A model generated the notes under the pieces. The model was not told where the DNA came from. It saw only the letters and a list, made by a program, of their open reading frames with translations, and made no database searches. From the NCBI RefSeq assembly GCF_014649335.1, contig NZ_BMSV01000001.1, forward strand, positions 62,001 to 126,000: a stretch of 64,000 nucleotides of DNA, in the 5' to 3' direction. A program made the position numbers and the translations under genes. Below are positions 17,014 through 25,061 of the stretch, in pieces (position 1 is the stretch's first letter; each line of letters begins with the position of its first letter). This DNA comes from Streptomyces roseolilacinus (GTDB lineage Bacteria; Actinomycetota; Actinomycetes; Streptomycetales; Streptomycetaceae).

Positions 17014-17949
17014 ATGAGCGACACTTCCTCCCCCTTCGGCTTCGAGCTCGTGCGGCGTGGTTACGACCGCGGTCAGGTGGACGACCGCATTACCAAGCTC
17101 GTCGCCGACCGTGACAGTGCTCTGGCCCGAATCACCGCTCTGGAAAAGCGCATCGAGGAACTCCACCTCGAGACCCAGAACGCCCAGGCCCAGGTGAGCG
17201 ACGCCGAGCCGTCGTACGCCGGGCTGGGCGCCCGCGTCGAGAAGATCCTCCGCCTCGCCGAGGAGGAGGCCAAGGACCTGCGCGAGGAGGCCCGCCGCGC
17301 CGCCGAGCAGCACCGCGAGCTGGCCGAGTCGGCCGCCCAGCAGGTGCGCAACGACGCGGAGGCCTACGCGACGGAGCGCAAGGCGAAGGCCGAGGACGAG
17401 GGCGTCCGCATCGTCGAGAAGGCGCAGTCCGAGGCGAACACGCTGCGCGCCGAGGCGCAGAAGGACGCGCAGTCCAAGCGCGAGGAGGCCGACGCGCTGT
17501 TCGAGGAGACGCGCGCCAAGGCCGCCCAGGCCGCCGCCGACTTCGAGACGAACCTCGCCAAGCGGCGCGAGCAGTCGGAGCGCGACCTGGCCTCGCGTCA
17601 GGCGAAGGCGGAGAAGCGCCTCGCGGAGATCGAGCACCGCGCGGAGCAGCTGCGCCTGGAGGCGGAGAAGCTGCGTACGGACGCGGAGCGCCGGGCCCGC
17701 CAGACGGTGGAGACGGCGCAGCGCCAGGCCGAGGACATCGTGGCCGACGCCAACGCGAAGGCGGACCGCATCCGCAGCGAATCGGAGCGCGAGCTGGCGG
17801 CGCTGACGAACCGTCGGGACTCGATCAACGCCCAGCTGACCAACGTCCGCGAGATGCTGGCCACGCTGACCGGTGCCGCCGTCGCGGCGGCGAACGTGCC
17901 GGACGACGAGCCCACCGGCCGCGGCGTCCCGGCGCAGCAGTCCCGCTGA
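17014..17949 (+). CDS. filP: FilP, intermediate-filament-like coiled-coil protein
   Basis: A 311-residue protein with a short N-terminal head (SSPFGFELVRRGYDRGQVDDRI, the DivIVA-like signature), a first coiled-coil segment (about 27-57), a linker (SYAGLGARVEKIL) and a long coiled-coil rod to about residue 290, ending in a disordered tail. FilP forms filaments behind the hyphal tip, gives the hyphae rigidity and binds DivIVA; it is a short relative of Scy. The ATG at 17014 has AGGA nine bases upstream. The 115-base gap after scy contains TAGGAT (16968-16973), a possible -10, so filP may have its own promoter. A strong hairpin follows. Confidence 0.92.
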   Translation: MSDTSSPFGFELVRRGYDRGQVDDRITKLVADRDSALARITALEKRIEELHLETQNAQAQVSDAEPSYAGLGARVEKILRLAEEEAKDLREEARRAAEQHRELAESAAQQVRNDAEAYATERKAKAEDEGVRIVEKAQSEANTLRAEAQKDAQSKREEADALFEETRAKAAQAAADFETNLAKRREQSERDLASRQAKAEKRLAEIEHRAEQLRLEAEKLRTDAERRARQTVETAQRQAEDIVADANAKADRIRSESERELAALTNRRDSINAQLTNVREMLATLTGAAVAAANVPDDEPTGRGVPAQQSR

Positions 17950-18054
17950 TCCACCGGCGTACGAGCCGTCGGCGGACGTGCCGTCGGCCGTCCCGGACGG
18001 TGGGTCCGCGCGCCGGTCCTGTTCCCCCGTGAGGGCCGGATTCGCGTACTCCGC

Positions 18055-18088
18055 ATGGCCCCCCGCCATTCCAGTGGCGGGGGGCCAT
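18055..18088. terminator. Terminator hairpin after filP
   Basis: Two perfectly complementary 14-base arms (ATGGCCCCCCGCCA at 18055-18068 and TGGCGGGGGGCCAT at 18075-18088) enclose a 6-base loop. It lies about 105 bases after the filP stop and 21 bases before the next start codon. Confidence 0.75.
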
Positions 18089-18109
18089 GCGCTTCCGTAG
18101 CGTGGGCGC

Positions 18110-19054
18110 ATGATCGAACTAGAGGGCCTGACCAAACGTTTCGGCACGAAGACGGCGGTCGACCGTCTCTCCTTCACGGTCCGTCCCGGAATGGTGACCG
18201 GGTTCCTCGGGCCGAACGGCGCGGGCAAGTCGACGACCATGCGCATGATGCTGGACCTGGACGCCCCGACGAGCGGCACGGTCCGCATCGACGGCCGGCA
18301 CTACCGCGAGCTGGACGAGCCGCTGAAGTACATCGGCGCCCTGCTGGACGCCAAGGCGCTGCACGGCGGCCGCACCGCGTACCACAACCTGCTGTGCCTG
18401 GCGCAGTCGAACCGCATTCCGGAGCGGCGGGTCGGGGAGGTCCTCGACCTGGTGGGCCTCTCGGCGGTGGCGCGCAAGAAATCGAAGAATTTTTCGATGG
18501 GGATGGGGCAGCGGCTGGGAATCGCCGCCGCGCTCCTGGGCGATCCCCGGATTCTGATGTTCGACGAACCCGTCAACGGTCTGGACCCCGAGGGAATTCA
18601 CTGGATCCGCAATCTGATGAAACATCTCGCGACGGAGGGGCGAACGATCTTCGTTTCGAGTCATCTGATGAGCGAAATGGCGCTGACGGCGGACCACTTG
18701 GTCGTCATCGGGCAGGGAAAGCTGCTCGCGGACATGTCGATGGCCGATTTCATCCAGCGGAACTCGCGCAGTTACGTGCGCCTGCGCACCCCCCAGCGGG
18801 AGCTCACCCGGGACGTCCTGGCCTCGGCCGGCCTGACGGCGGTGGACGCCGGGGACGGGGCGCTGGAGATCGACGGGGAGTCGACGGAGCGGATCGGCGA
18901 ACTCCTCGCGGAGCACCGCGTCGTCCTCCACGAGCTGAGCGCCCAGCGGGCCTCGCTGGAGGAGGCGTTCATGCAGATGACCGCGGGCGCGGTCGAGTAC
19001 CACGCACACGACGGCGCCGGGCCCCAGTGGGGCGCGGACGTGAAGGGGGCCTGA
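18110..19054 (+). CDS. ABC transporter ATP-binding protein (BcrA/NatA type), copy 1
   Basis: A 314-residue ABC ATPase. Walker A is GPNGAGKST (about residue 38), the signature is the degenerate FSMGMGQRLGIA typical of the bacitracin/lantibiotic-export branch, Walker B is ILMFDEPVNGLDPEG, and the H-loop is VSSHLMSE. Residues after about 215 are the branch-specific C-terminal domain. With the permease that follows 3 bases later it forms an exporter of unknown substrate. Codons between about 18475 and 18785 use A/T third positions far more often (AAA, AAT, TTT, GAA, GGA, CAT, GTT, AGT) than the rest of the gene. The operon is followed by a paralogous pair at 19961-21942. Confidence 0.88.
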   Translation: MIELEGLTKRFGTKTAVDRLSFTVRPGMVTGFLGPNGAGKSTTMRMMLDLDAPTSGTVRIDGRHYRELDEPLKYIGALLDAKALHGGRTAYHNLLCLAQSNRIPERRVGEVLDLVGLSAVARKKSKNFSMGMGQRLGIAAALLGDPRILMFDEPVNGLDPEGIHWIRNLMKHLATEGRTIFVSSHLMSEMALTADHLVVIGQGKLLADMSMADFIQRNSRSYVRLRTPQRELTRDVLASAGLTAVDAGDGALEIDGESTERIGELLAEHRVVLHELSAQRASLEEAFMQMTAGAVEYHAHDGAGPQWGADVKGA

Positions 19055-19057
19055 ACG

Positions 19058-19837
19058 ATGGCATCGGTACCTGCGGTCCTCCGCTCGGAGTGGACCAAGA
19101 TCCGCACGGTCGCGTCGACGGTGTGGACGCTGGCCGGCGCGCTGGTCGTGACGGTCGCGGTGGGCGCGGGGCTCAGCGCCCTGATGCGCGCGCAGTTCGA
19201 CAACCTCCCGGAGTTCGAGCGGGCGACCTTCGACCCGACCGTGATCAGCTTCTCCGGCATGGTGCTGGGGCAGCTGGCGATGGTCGTCTTCGGCGTCCTG
19301 GTGGTCGGCACGGAGTACGGCTCCGGAATGATCCGCACCTCGCTGGCGGCGGTGCCGCAGCGTGCGACGTTCCTCTTCGGCAAGGTCACGGTGGCGGGGC
19401 TGCTGGCGCTGGCCGTGGGCCTCGTGACCAGCTTCCTGTCGTTCTTCGTCGGCCAGGCGCTGCTCGGCGAGCACCGGACGTCGATCGGTGAGGAGAACGT
19501 GCTGCGCGCGGTGATCGGCGGCGGCCTCTACATGGGCCTGATGGCGGTCTTCTCGATGGGCGTGGCGGCGATGCTGCGCTCCTCGATGCTGTCGCTCGGC
19601 ATCCTCGTGCCGTTCTTCTTCCTCGTGTCGCAGATCCTCTCCGCCGTCCCCGGGGCCAAGGAGGTGGCCCGGTACTTCCCCGACCAGGCCGGATCCAAGA
19701 TCATGCAGGTGGTGCCGAACGCGATGGGCCAGGACCCGGCCCCGTACGGGCCGTGGGGCGGGCTCGGCATCATGCTCCTGTGGGTGGCGGCGGCCCTCGC
19801 CGGGGGCTACGTGGTGCTCAAGAAGCGCGACGCGTAG
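19058..19837 (+). CDS. ABC transporter permease (ABC-2 type), copy 1
   Basis: A 259-residue integral membrane protein with six predicted helices. It begins VLRSEWTKIRTVASTVWTL, the characteristic SEWTK(I/L)R start of this permease family, and contains EYGSGMIRTSLAAVPQR after the third helix. It pairs with the ATPase encoded immediately upstream (3-base gap, translational coupling). It should export a hydrophobic compound or peptide, or act in sensing or detoxification; no substrate can be read from the sequence. Confidence 0.86.
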   Translation: MASVPAVLRSEWTKIRTVASTVWTLAGALVVTVAVGAGLSALMRAQFDNLPEFERATFDPTVISFSGMVLGQLAMVVFGVLVVGTEYGSGMIRTSLAAVPQRATFLFGKVTVAGLLALAVGLVTSFLSFFVGQALLGEHRTSIGEENVLRAVIGGGLYMGLMAVFSMGVAAMLRSSMLSLGILVPFFFLVSQILSAVPGAKEVARYFPDQAGSKIMQVVPNAMGQDPAPYGPWGGLGIMLLWVAAALAGGYVVLKKRDA

Positions 19838-19960
19838 GTTTCCGGGGGGAGGGTGGAACCGTCACGGCCCCACCCCCCTCTTACCTCCTACGGGTGGCCT
19901 TGGCGTGCGTGTGGCGCGCGGCGCCGCCCGCCGTCGGACCGAGCTGTGTGGGGCTGGAGA

Positions 19961-21127
19961 ATGATCGAGGCAGTCCGCCTGACCAAGCGCTACGGCGCCA
20001 AGACCGCCGTGGACGACCTGTCGTTCCAGGTGCGGCCCGGCGTCGTCACCGGGTTCCTGGGGCCGAACGGCTCCGGCAAGTCGACCACGATGCGCATGAT
20101 CCTCGGGCTGGACCGGCCCACCTCCGGACGCGTCACGATCGGCGGCCACCCCTTCCGGGAGCTGCCGAACGCGCCCCGCCAGGTCGGCGCCCTCCTCGAC
20201 GCGCGGGCGGTGCACGGGGGCCGCACGGCCCGCAGCCACCTGCTCGCCCTCGCCCAGCTCGCCGGCATCCCCGCGCGCCGCGTGGACGAGGTGCTGGGCG
20301 TCGTCGGCCTCCAGGACGTGGCGCGCAGGCGGTCCAAGGGGTTCTCGCTCGGCATGGGCCAGCGGCTCGGCATCGCGGCGGCGCTCCTCGGCGACCCGCA
20401 GGTGCTCCTCTTCGACGAGCCGGTCAACGGCCTGGACCCGGAGGGCATCCTCTGGGTGCGGAACCTGATGAAGGCGCTGGCCGCGGAGGGCCGCACGGTC
20501 TTCGTCTCCTCGCACCTGATGAGCGAGATGGCCCTCACCGCCGACCACCTCGTCGTCATCGGCCGGGGGCGACTGCTCGCCGACATGAGCGTGCGCGAGT
20601 TCATCGCCACCAACTCCGCCGGCTTCGCTCGCGTACGGACCCCGGCGGGGGAACCGGAGCAGCGCGAGAAGCTGGTCGCCGCCCTGACCGGGGCCGGCGG
20701 CTTCGTCCTGTCGGAGCCGGACGGGGCCCTGCGCGTGACCGGGCTGCCCCTCCCCCGCGTCAGCGACCTGGCGCACGACGCCGGGGTCCGGCTGTGGGAG
20801 CTGTCCCCGCACCAGGCGTCGCTGGAGGAGGCGTACATGCGGATGACGCAGACGGCCGTGGACTACCGCTCCACGGACGACCGGCTCGCGGAGCTGGGGC
20901 CGGTGCCCGAGCAGCCGCCCGTCGTCCCCGACGTCCCGCTGGAGGGCTGGTACGCGCCCCCGCCGCCCGCCCCGGTACCCGTGCCCGCCCCGGCGGCCCC
21001 GCCGGTGCCGGCCGGTGCCGCGGCCGCCCCGGCCGCCTCCGGCGGTCCGGCGGACGCGGACCGCGCCGGCGGGGGCGGTCCGCAGCAGAGCCGTACGCAC
21101 GAGAGCAGCACCGAGGACGCCCGATGA
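19961..21127 (+). CDS. ABC transporter ATP-binding protein (BcrA/NatA type), copy 2
   Basis: A 388-residue ABC ATPase with GPNGSGKST, FSLGMGQRLGIA, VLLFDEPVNGLDPEG and VSSHLMSE. It is strongly similar to the protein at 18110-19054 and clearly arose by duplication. It differs by a C-terminal extension of about 70 residues (from roughly residue 318) that is Pro/Ala/Val-rich, disordered and unlike ABC ATPases in general. The ATG at 19961 follows GCTGGAGA; an upstream in-frame start at 19853 would add an implausible Arg/Pro-rich leader. The stop overlaps the next start (ATGA). Confidence 0.87.
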   Translation: MIEAVRLTKRYGAKTAVDDLSFQVRPGVVTGFLGPNGSGKSTTMRMILGLDRPTSGRVTIGGHPFRELPNAPRQVGALLDARAVHGGRTARSHLLALAQLAGIPARRVDEVLGVVGLQDVARRRSKGFSLGMGQRLGIAAALLGDPQVLLFDEPVNGLDPEGILWVRNLMKALAAEGRTVFVSSHLMSEMALTADHLVVIGRGRLLADMSVREFIATNSAGFARVRTPAGEPEQREKLVAALTGAGGFVLSEPDGALRVTGLPLPRVSDLAHDAGVRLWELSPHQASLEEAYMRMTQTAVDYRSTDDRLAELGPVPEQPPVVPDVPLEGWYAPPPPAPVPVPAPAAPPVPAGAAAAPAASGGPADADRAGGGGPQQSRTHESSTEDAR

Positions 21128-21942
21128 CCACCACCCCGTACACCTCCCCCATCCCCGTGCGCCGCGCCCACCTCGGGGACGCCATCGCCTCCGAGTGGAC
21201 CAAGATGCGGTCGCTGCGGTCGACGCTCTGGACGCTGGGCGTGATGGTCGTGCTCGTCCTCGGGCTCGGGGTGCTGCTGGCGTACGCGATCGGTGAGGCG
21301 TCGGCCTCGCCGGACGCGTACGAGGGCGGCTCCGTCCTCACCCTGGGCCTGCTCGGGATGCTGCTCGCCACGGTGTGCGTGATCACGCTGGGCGTGCTGA
21401 CGATCACCTCCGAGTTCGGCACGGGCATGATCCGCACGACCCTGACGGCGTGCCCGAGCCGGGGCCGGGTGCTGACCGCCAAGGCGATCGTCTTCTTCGC
21501 CCTGGTCTTCGTGACGACGACGCTCGTCTCGGCGTTCACCGCGGCCGCGCAGTGCGCGGTCCTCGGGACGACGGGCGGGGCGAGCGCCGGGCAGTGGATC
21601 CGCGTGACGGTCGGCGTGGGCCTGTTCATGGCGTTCCTGGGGCTGCTGTCCCTGGCCGTGGGCGCCCTGCTGCGGCACTCGGCGGGGTCGATCACGACGA
21701 TGATCGGCCTGGTGCTGCTGCCGTACGTGCTGGCGATCGGCCTGTACACCCGGGAGCTGAACGACCTGCGCACCGCGCTCGTCGAGTACTCCATCCCGGC
21801 CCTGCTCGGCACCCTCTACACCGGCGGCCCCGTCGGCGGCATGCCGATGCCGTCCGGCTGGCAGCCGCTGTGGATCATCATGGGCGTGACCGCCGTGGCG
21901 CTGGCCGGGGCGTACACGGCGCTCGACCGCCGGGACGCGTGA
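21124..21942 (+). CDS. ABC transporter permease (ABC-2 type), copy 2
   Basis: A 272-residue membrane protein with six predicted helices. IASEWTKMRSLRSTLWTL and SEFGTGMIRTTLTACPSR correspond to motifs in the copy 1 permease. It overlaps the ATPase gene by 4 bases and forms the second exporter of the tandem pair. Substrate unknown. It converges with the small gene ending at 21956, with only 13 bases between the stops and no room for an independent terminator. Confidence 0.86.
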   Translation: MTTTPYTSPIPVRRAHLGDAIASEWTKMRSLRSTLWTLGVMVVLVLGLGVLLAYAIGEASASPDAYEGGSVLTLGLLGMLLATVCVITLGVLTITSEFGTGMIRTTLTACPSRGRVLTAKAIVFFALVFVTTTLVSAFTAAAQCAVLGTTGGASAGQWIRVTVGVGLFMAFLGLLSLAVGALLRHSAGSITTMIGLVLLPYVLAIGLYTRELNDLRTALVEYSIPALLGTLYTGGPVGGMPMPSGWQPLWIIMGVTAVALAGAYTALDRRDA

Positions 21943-21955
21943 GCCGGCCCGCGGC

Positions 21956-22291
21956 CTAGTGGCGCGGGGCGTTGCGGGACCGCTGCACCCGGGTGGTGCG
22001 GCGGTCCTTCGCGTTCCAGCACGCCCGGTGCCAGTGCCGCCGGTCGTCCACGCCGCCGTACTCGGGCCAGGCCACCACGTGCGGGACGCCGGAGGGGATC
22101 TCCTGGTCGCAGCCGGGGCAGCGGTACCGCTTCCCCGCCGCGCTCGCGCCCGCCACGTTCCGCACGGCCCACTCCTCGCCCTGCCACGTCTCCGTCCGCT
22201 GGAACCCGCCGTAGCGGTCGCCGTCGCCCCCGCCGGTCTCGGGGAACTTCTCTCCGCCCCTCTTCGGGGGCCGGTTGCGGCGCGGGGACAC
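21956..22291 (-). CDS. Small Cys/His zinc-ribbon-like actinobacterial protein
   Basis: A 111-residue basic protein with an Arg/Lys/Gly-rich N-terminal half and a C-terminal CPGCDQEIPSGVPHVVAW ... RHWHRACW cluster (CxxC plus H-x-H-x-x-C), which should bind one zinc ion. Such proteins are widespread in actinobacteria and often carry the empty label 'ATP/GTP-binding protein'; no nucleotide motif is visible here. The GTG at 22291 was chosen because GAGG lies 9 bases upstream; a GTG at 22303 is the alternative. Role unknown; nucleic-acid binding is plausible from the charge. Confidence 0.7.
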   Translation of the reverse strand: MSPRRNRPPKRGGEKFPETGGGDGDRYGGFQRTETWQGEEWAVRNVAGASAAGKRYRCPGCDQEIPSGVPHVVAWPEYGGVDDRRHWHRACWNAKDRRTTRVQRSRNAPRH

Positions 22292-22519
22292 GGGGCACCT
22301 CACAGGGCGGACGGAACGGGTGTCCCGTCCAGCCTAAGTGCCCCGCGGCGGCCTCCGGCACGGCCTCGCCGCCCCCCGACACCTGTGCGATCCACCCCCC
22401 ACCCAGGGGCGGTTAGCCGAAAATCGCAAGAACCCGGCCACGGGCCGTTGCCTTTGGCACGTGTCAGGCGTTGTCGGCGGTGGGGGGAGCGGCGTCGGCG
22501 GTCAAGGAGGCACAAGGCG

Positions 22520-23554
22520 ATGCGCGTGGGGACTTTCGTGCTGGCGGCGCAGTTCCCCGGCCAGGGGCACAGCGAGGCGCTGCACCGCGCGGTGCGTTCG
22601 GCGGAGGTCGCCGAGGAGGCGGGGCTGGACTCGGTGTGGCTCGCGGAGCACCACTTCGTGCCGTACGGCGTGTGCCCCTCCGCCGTCACCCTGGCCGCGC
22701 TGCTGCTGGGCCGGACGCGCCGCATCCGGGTCGGCACGGCGGTGAGCGTGCTGCCGACGGCCCATCCGGTCGCGCTGGGCGAGCAGGCGTCGCTGCTGCA
22801 CATCGCCTCGGGCGGGCGGTTCACGCTCGGGGTGGGCCGTGGCGGGCCGTGGGTCGACCTGGAGGTGTTCGGCGCGGGCCTGGAGGCGTACGAGCGGCAC
22901 TTCCCGGAGTCCCTGGACGTGCTGCTGCGCTGGCTGCGCGAGGGGCGCGTCGGGGCGGACGGCGAGCGGCACCGCTTCCGGGAGGTCGCGGTCGTGCCCC
23001 GGCCGGACGAGCTGATCGACGGGGCGGGCGCGCCGGAGACGGTCCTCGCCTGCACGTCGCCGAGGAGCGTCCGGCTCGCCGCGGGGCACGGCCTGCCGAT
23101 GCTGCTCGGGATGCACTGCGGGGACGAGGAGAAGGCGGAGATCACCGCCCTGTGGCGCCGTGAGGCCCTCGCCGCCGGGCACACCCCGGACGAGGTCGCG
23201 CGGATCGCCGAGCGGCACGTGTCGGCGGGCGTCGCGCAGATCGCCGACCACACGGCGGACGCGGTGGAGACGCTGCTGAAGGCGATGCCCGGCTGGCTGC
23301 ACCAGGGGCTCGGCGCCCATGTGACCGTGGACGGCCGGCACCGGTCGATGCGGGACCCGTACGCGTACACGGAGCTGCTGTGCCGGCTGCATCCGGTCGG
23401 GACGCCCCGGCTGGCGGCGGACCGGCTGGCCGCCACGTCGGAGCGGACGGGCATCCGGCGGTTCGCGCTGCTGGCCGAGGGGTCGGGCCAGGTCGCGGCG
23501 ACGGAGGAGAACGTGCGGCGGCTGGGTGCCGAGGTCCTGCCGCTGCTGCGGTGA
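22520..23554 (+). CDS. LLM-class (luciferase-like) flavin-dependent oxidoreductase
   Basis: A 344-residue protein of the bacterial luciferase-like monooxygenase superfamily. It starts MRVGTFVLAAQFPGQGHSEAL and has SVWLAEHHFVPYG (flavin/substrate-site strand), RIRVGTAVSVLPTAHPVALGEQASLL and GRFTLGVGRGGPWVDLEVFG. The fold is an FMN- or F420-using TIM barrel; the reaction cannot be deduced. The ATG at 22520 follows CAAGGAGG. It is a single transcription unit on the plus strand, convergent with the gene ending at 23671. Confidence 0.87.
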   Translation: MRVGTFVLAAQFPGQGHSEALHRAVRSAEVAEEAGLDSVWLAEHHFVPYGVCPSAVTLAALLLGRTRRIRVGTAVSVLPTAHPVALGEQASLLHIASGGRFTLGVGRGGPWVDLEVFGAGLEAYERHFPESLDVLLRWLREGRVGADGERHRFREVAVVPRPDELIDGAGAPETVLACTSPRSVRLAAGHGLPMLLGMHCGDEEKAEITALWRREALAAGHTPDEVARIAERHVSAGVAQIADHTADAVETLLKAMPGWLHQGLGAHVTVDGRHRSMRDPYAYTELLCRLHPVGTPRLAADRLAATSERTGIRRFALLAEGSGQVAATEENVRRLGAEVLPLLR

Positions 23555-23670
23555 GCCGTGCGGGCGCCGGCCGGGCGGTGGGGCGCGGGGCCCGTCCTGC
23601 CGGCTGGCTGCCGCCCCTGCATCCGTCGTCCCTCCCTAGGTGATGCGGAGCGGCAACACGTACGCGGCGG

Positions 23671-24063
23671 TCAGCAGTCGCGCAGCACGGGCGACTGGTT
23701 CAGCAGCTGGGCCCGTACGGAGGTGAAGCGGGCCAGCCGCTCGTCGACCGCCGGGTCCAGGGGGAACACCGCGACACGATGGCAGTTCTGGAAGGCCAAC
23801 CGGACGCCGAAGTGGCGCTCCAGCGCCCCCCGTATCGCGTCACTCGCCAGCGCGCGCAGCAGCTGTCCGCGCGCGTGCTCGTCCGGCGGAGGCGTCTGGT
23901 TGTCGGCGAAGGCACCCCCGTCGACCTTCAGCCGGGCCACCAGAGAACTGATCATCTCCCATGCGAAGGGCAGGGAGGTCCGGACGCAGTCGACGAAGTC
24001 CGCTTCGTCGACCTCGCCTCGCTCGGCCTGGTCCAACAGAGCCGGTGAGACGTCGAGCGACAT
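23671..24063 (-). CDS. SCO5389-family conserved protein
   Basis: A 130-residue soluble protein starting [20 protein letters not shown], with [22 protein letters not shown], an [29 protein letters not shown] centre and a C-terminal [12 protein letters not shown]. This matches the streptomycete family named after SCO5389; it has no assigned biochemical role. The ATG at 24063 is preceded by GAGAGGAG. It is transcribed alone, divergent from nucS. Confidence 0.75.
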   Translation of the reverse strand: MSLDVSPALLDQAERGEVDEADFVDCVRTSLPFAWEMISSLVARLKVDGGAFADNQTPPPDEHARGQLLRALASDAIRGALERHFGVRLAFQNCHRVAVFPLDPAVDERLARFTSVRAQLLNQSPVLRDC

Positions 24064-24283
24064 GGGTTCTCCTCTCGCGACCCCGCGGGGAGCGGGGTCT
24101 TACGGGCAGGGAAGGAGGACCCCCCGTGCGTGCACGCTGCGTGCACGGGCGGCGACCTCCTGCTTCCACGGTAGGGGCGCCGTCCGGGCCGCACCAGGAG
24201 ATTGGCCCACAACAGGCCAAGGATTCACGGCCGTTTGGCACCGAATCGCGCGGAACCACGTGTGTCGAGTAGCGTTGCCGACC

Positions 24284-24955
24284 ATGCGTCTCGTCATCGC
24301 CCGCTGCTCCGTGGACTACGCGGGCCGGCTCACCGCCCACCTGCCCTCCGCCCCCCGCCTGATCCTGGTCAAGGCGGACGGCAGCGTCTCGATCCACGCC
24401 GACGACCGGGCCTACAAACCTCTCAACTGGATGTCCCCTCCGTGCACCCTCAAGGAGGGTGAGGGCGACTCCGCCGGCGTCTGGACGGTCGTCAACAAGG
24501 CGGGCGAGAAACTGATCATCACCATGGAGGAGATCCTCCACGACTCGTCCCACGAGCTGGGCGTGGACCCGGGCCTCATCAAGGACGGGGTGGAGGCGCA
24601 CCTGCAGGAGCTGCTCGCCGACCGGATCGAGACACTGGGCGCGGGGTACACGCTGATCCGCCGCGAGTACCCCACGGCGATCGGCCCGGTCGACATCCTG
24701 TGCCGGGACGCCGACGGCGGCACGGTCGCCGTCGAGATCAAGCGGCGCGGGGAGATCGACGGCGTGGAGCAGCTGACCCGCTACCTGGAGCTGCTGAACC
24801 GGGACCCGCACCTGGCGCCGGTGAAGGGCGTGTTCGCCGCGCAGGAGATCAAGCCGCAGGCGCGCGTGCTGGCGACGGACCGGGGCATCCACTGCGCGGT
24901 GCTGGACTACGACGCGCTGCGCGGCATCGAGGACGACAAGCTGCGCCTGTTCTGA
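24284..24955 (+). CDS. nucS: NucS/EndoMS mismatch-specific endonuclease
   Basis: A 223-residue enzyme that cleaves both strands at mismatches and provides the non-canonical, MutS/MutL-independent mismatch repair of actinobacteria. The N-terminal beta domain (residues 1-100) binds DNA and dimerises. The C-terminal PD-(D/E)XK nuclease has Asp137 in GPVDILCRD and Glu151/Lys153 in [10 protein letters not shown], followed by QLTRYLELL. Length is typical. A TAGCGT -10-like element ends 8 bases before the ATG at 24284 and no ribosome-binding site is visible, suggesting a leaderless or near-leaderless mRNA. Partners are probably the DNA sliding clamp, although no clear clamp-binding tail is seen: the protein ends DKLRLF, which may serve that purpose. 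Confidence 0.93.
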   Translation: MRLVIARCSVDYAGRLTAHLPSAPRLILVKADGSVSIHADDRAYKPLNWMSPPCTLKEGEGDSAGVWTVVNKAGEKLIITMEEILHDSSHELGVDPGLIKDGVEAHLQELLADRIETLGAGYTLIRREYPTAIGPVDILCRDADGGTVAVEIKRRGEIDGVEQLTRYLELLNRDPHLAPVKGVFAAQEIKPQARVLATDRGIHCAVLDYDALRGIEDDKLRLF

Positions 24956-24986
24956 CGGCTCGTCGGGATCACGGGAACGTACGCGT

Positions 24987-25019
24987 ACGGCCCCGGGCGG
25001 TGGTGCCACCCGGGGCCGT
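24987..25019. terminator. Bidirectional terminator between nucS and the ATPase gene
   Basis: ACGGCCCCGGGCGG (24987-25000) and CCACCCGGGGCCGT (25006-25019) form a 14-bp stem with one mismatch and a 5-base loop. It is placed between the convergent stops at 24955 and 25062. Confidence 0.75.
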
Positions 25020-25061
25020 CGTCGTGCCGTGCGGGCGTGGGCCGCGGGCGCCGCGCCCGGC

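Noticed and set aside
12933..17949. Repetitive DNA that might be taken for a CRISPR array or tandem repeat element
   Set aside because: The repeats are degenerate, in frame and lack constant repeat/variable spacer structure; they encode coiled coil.
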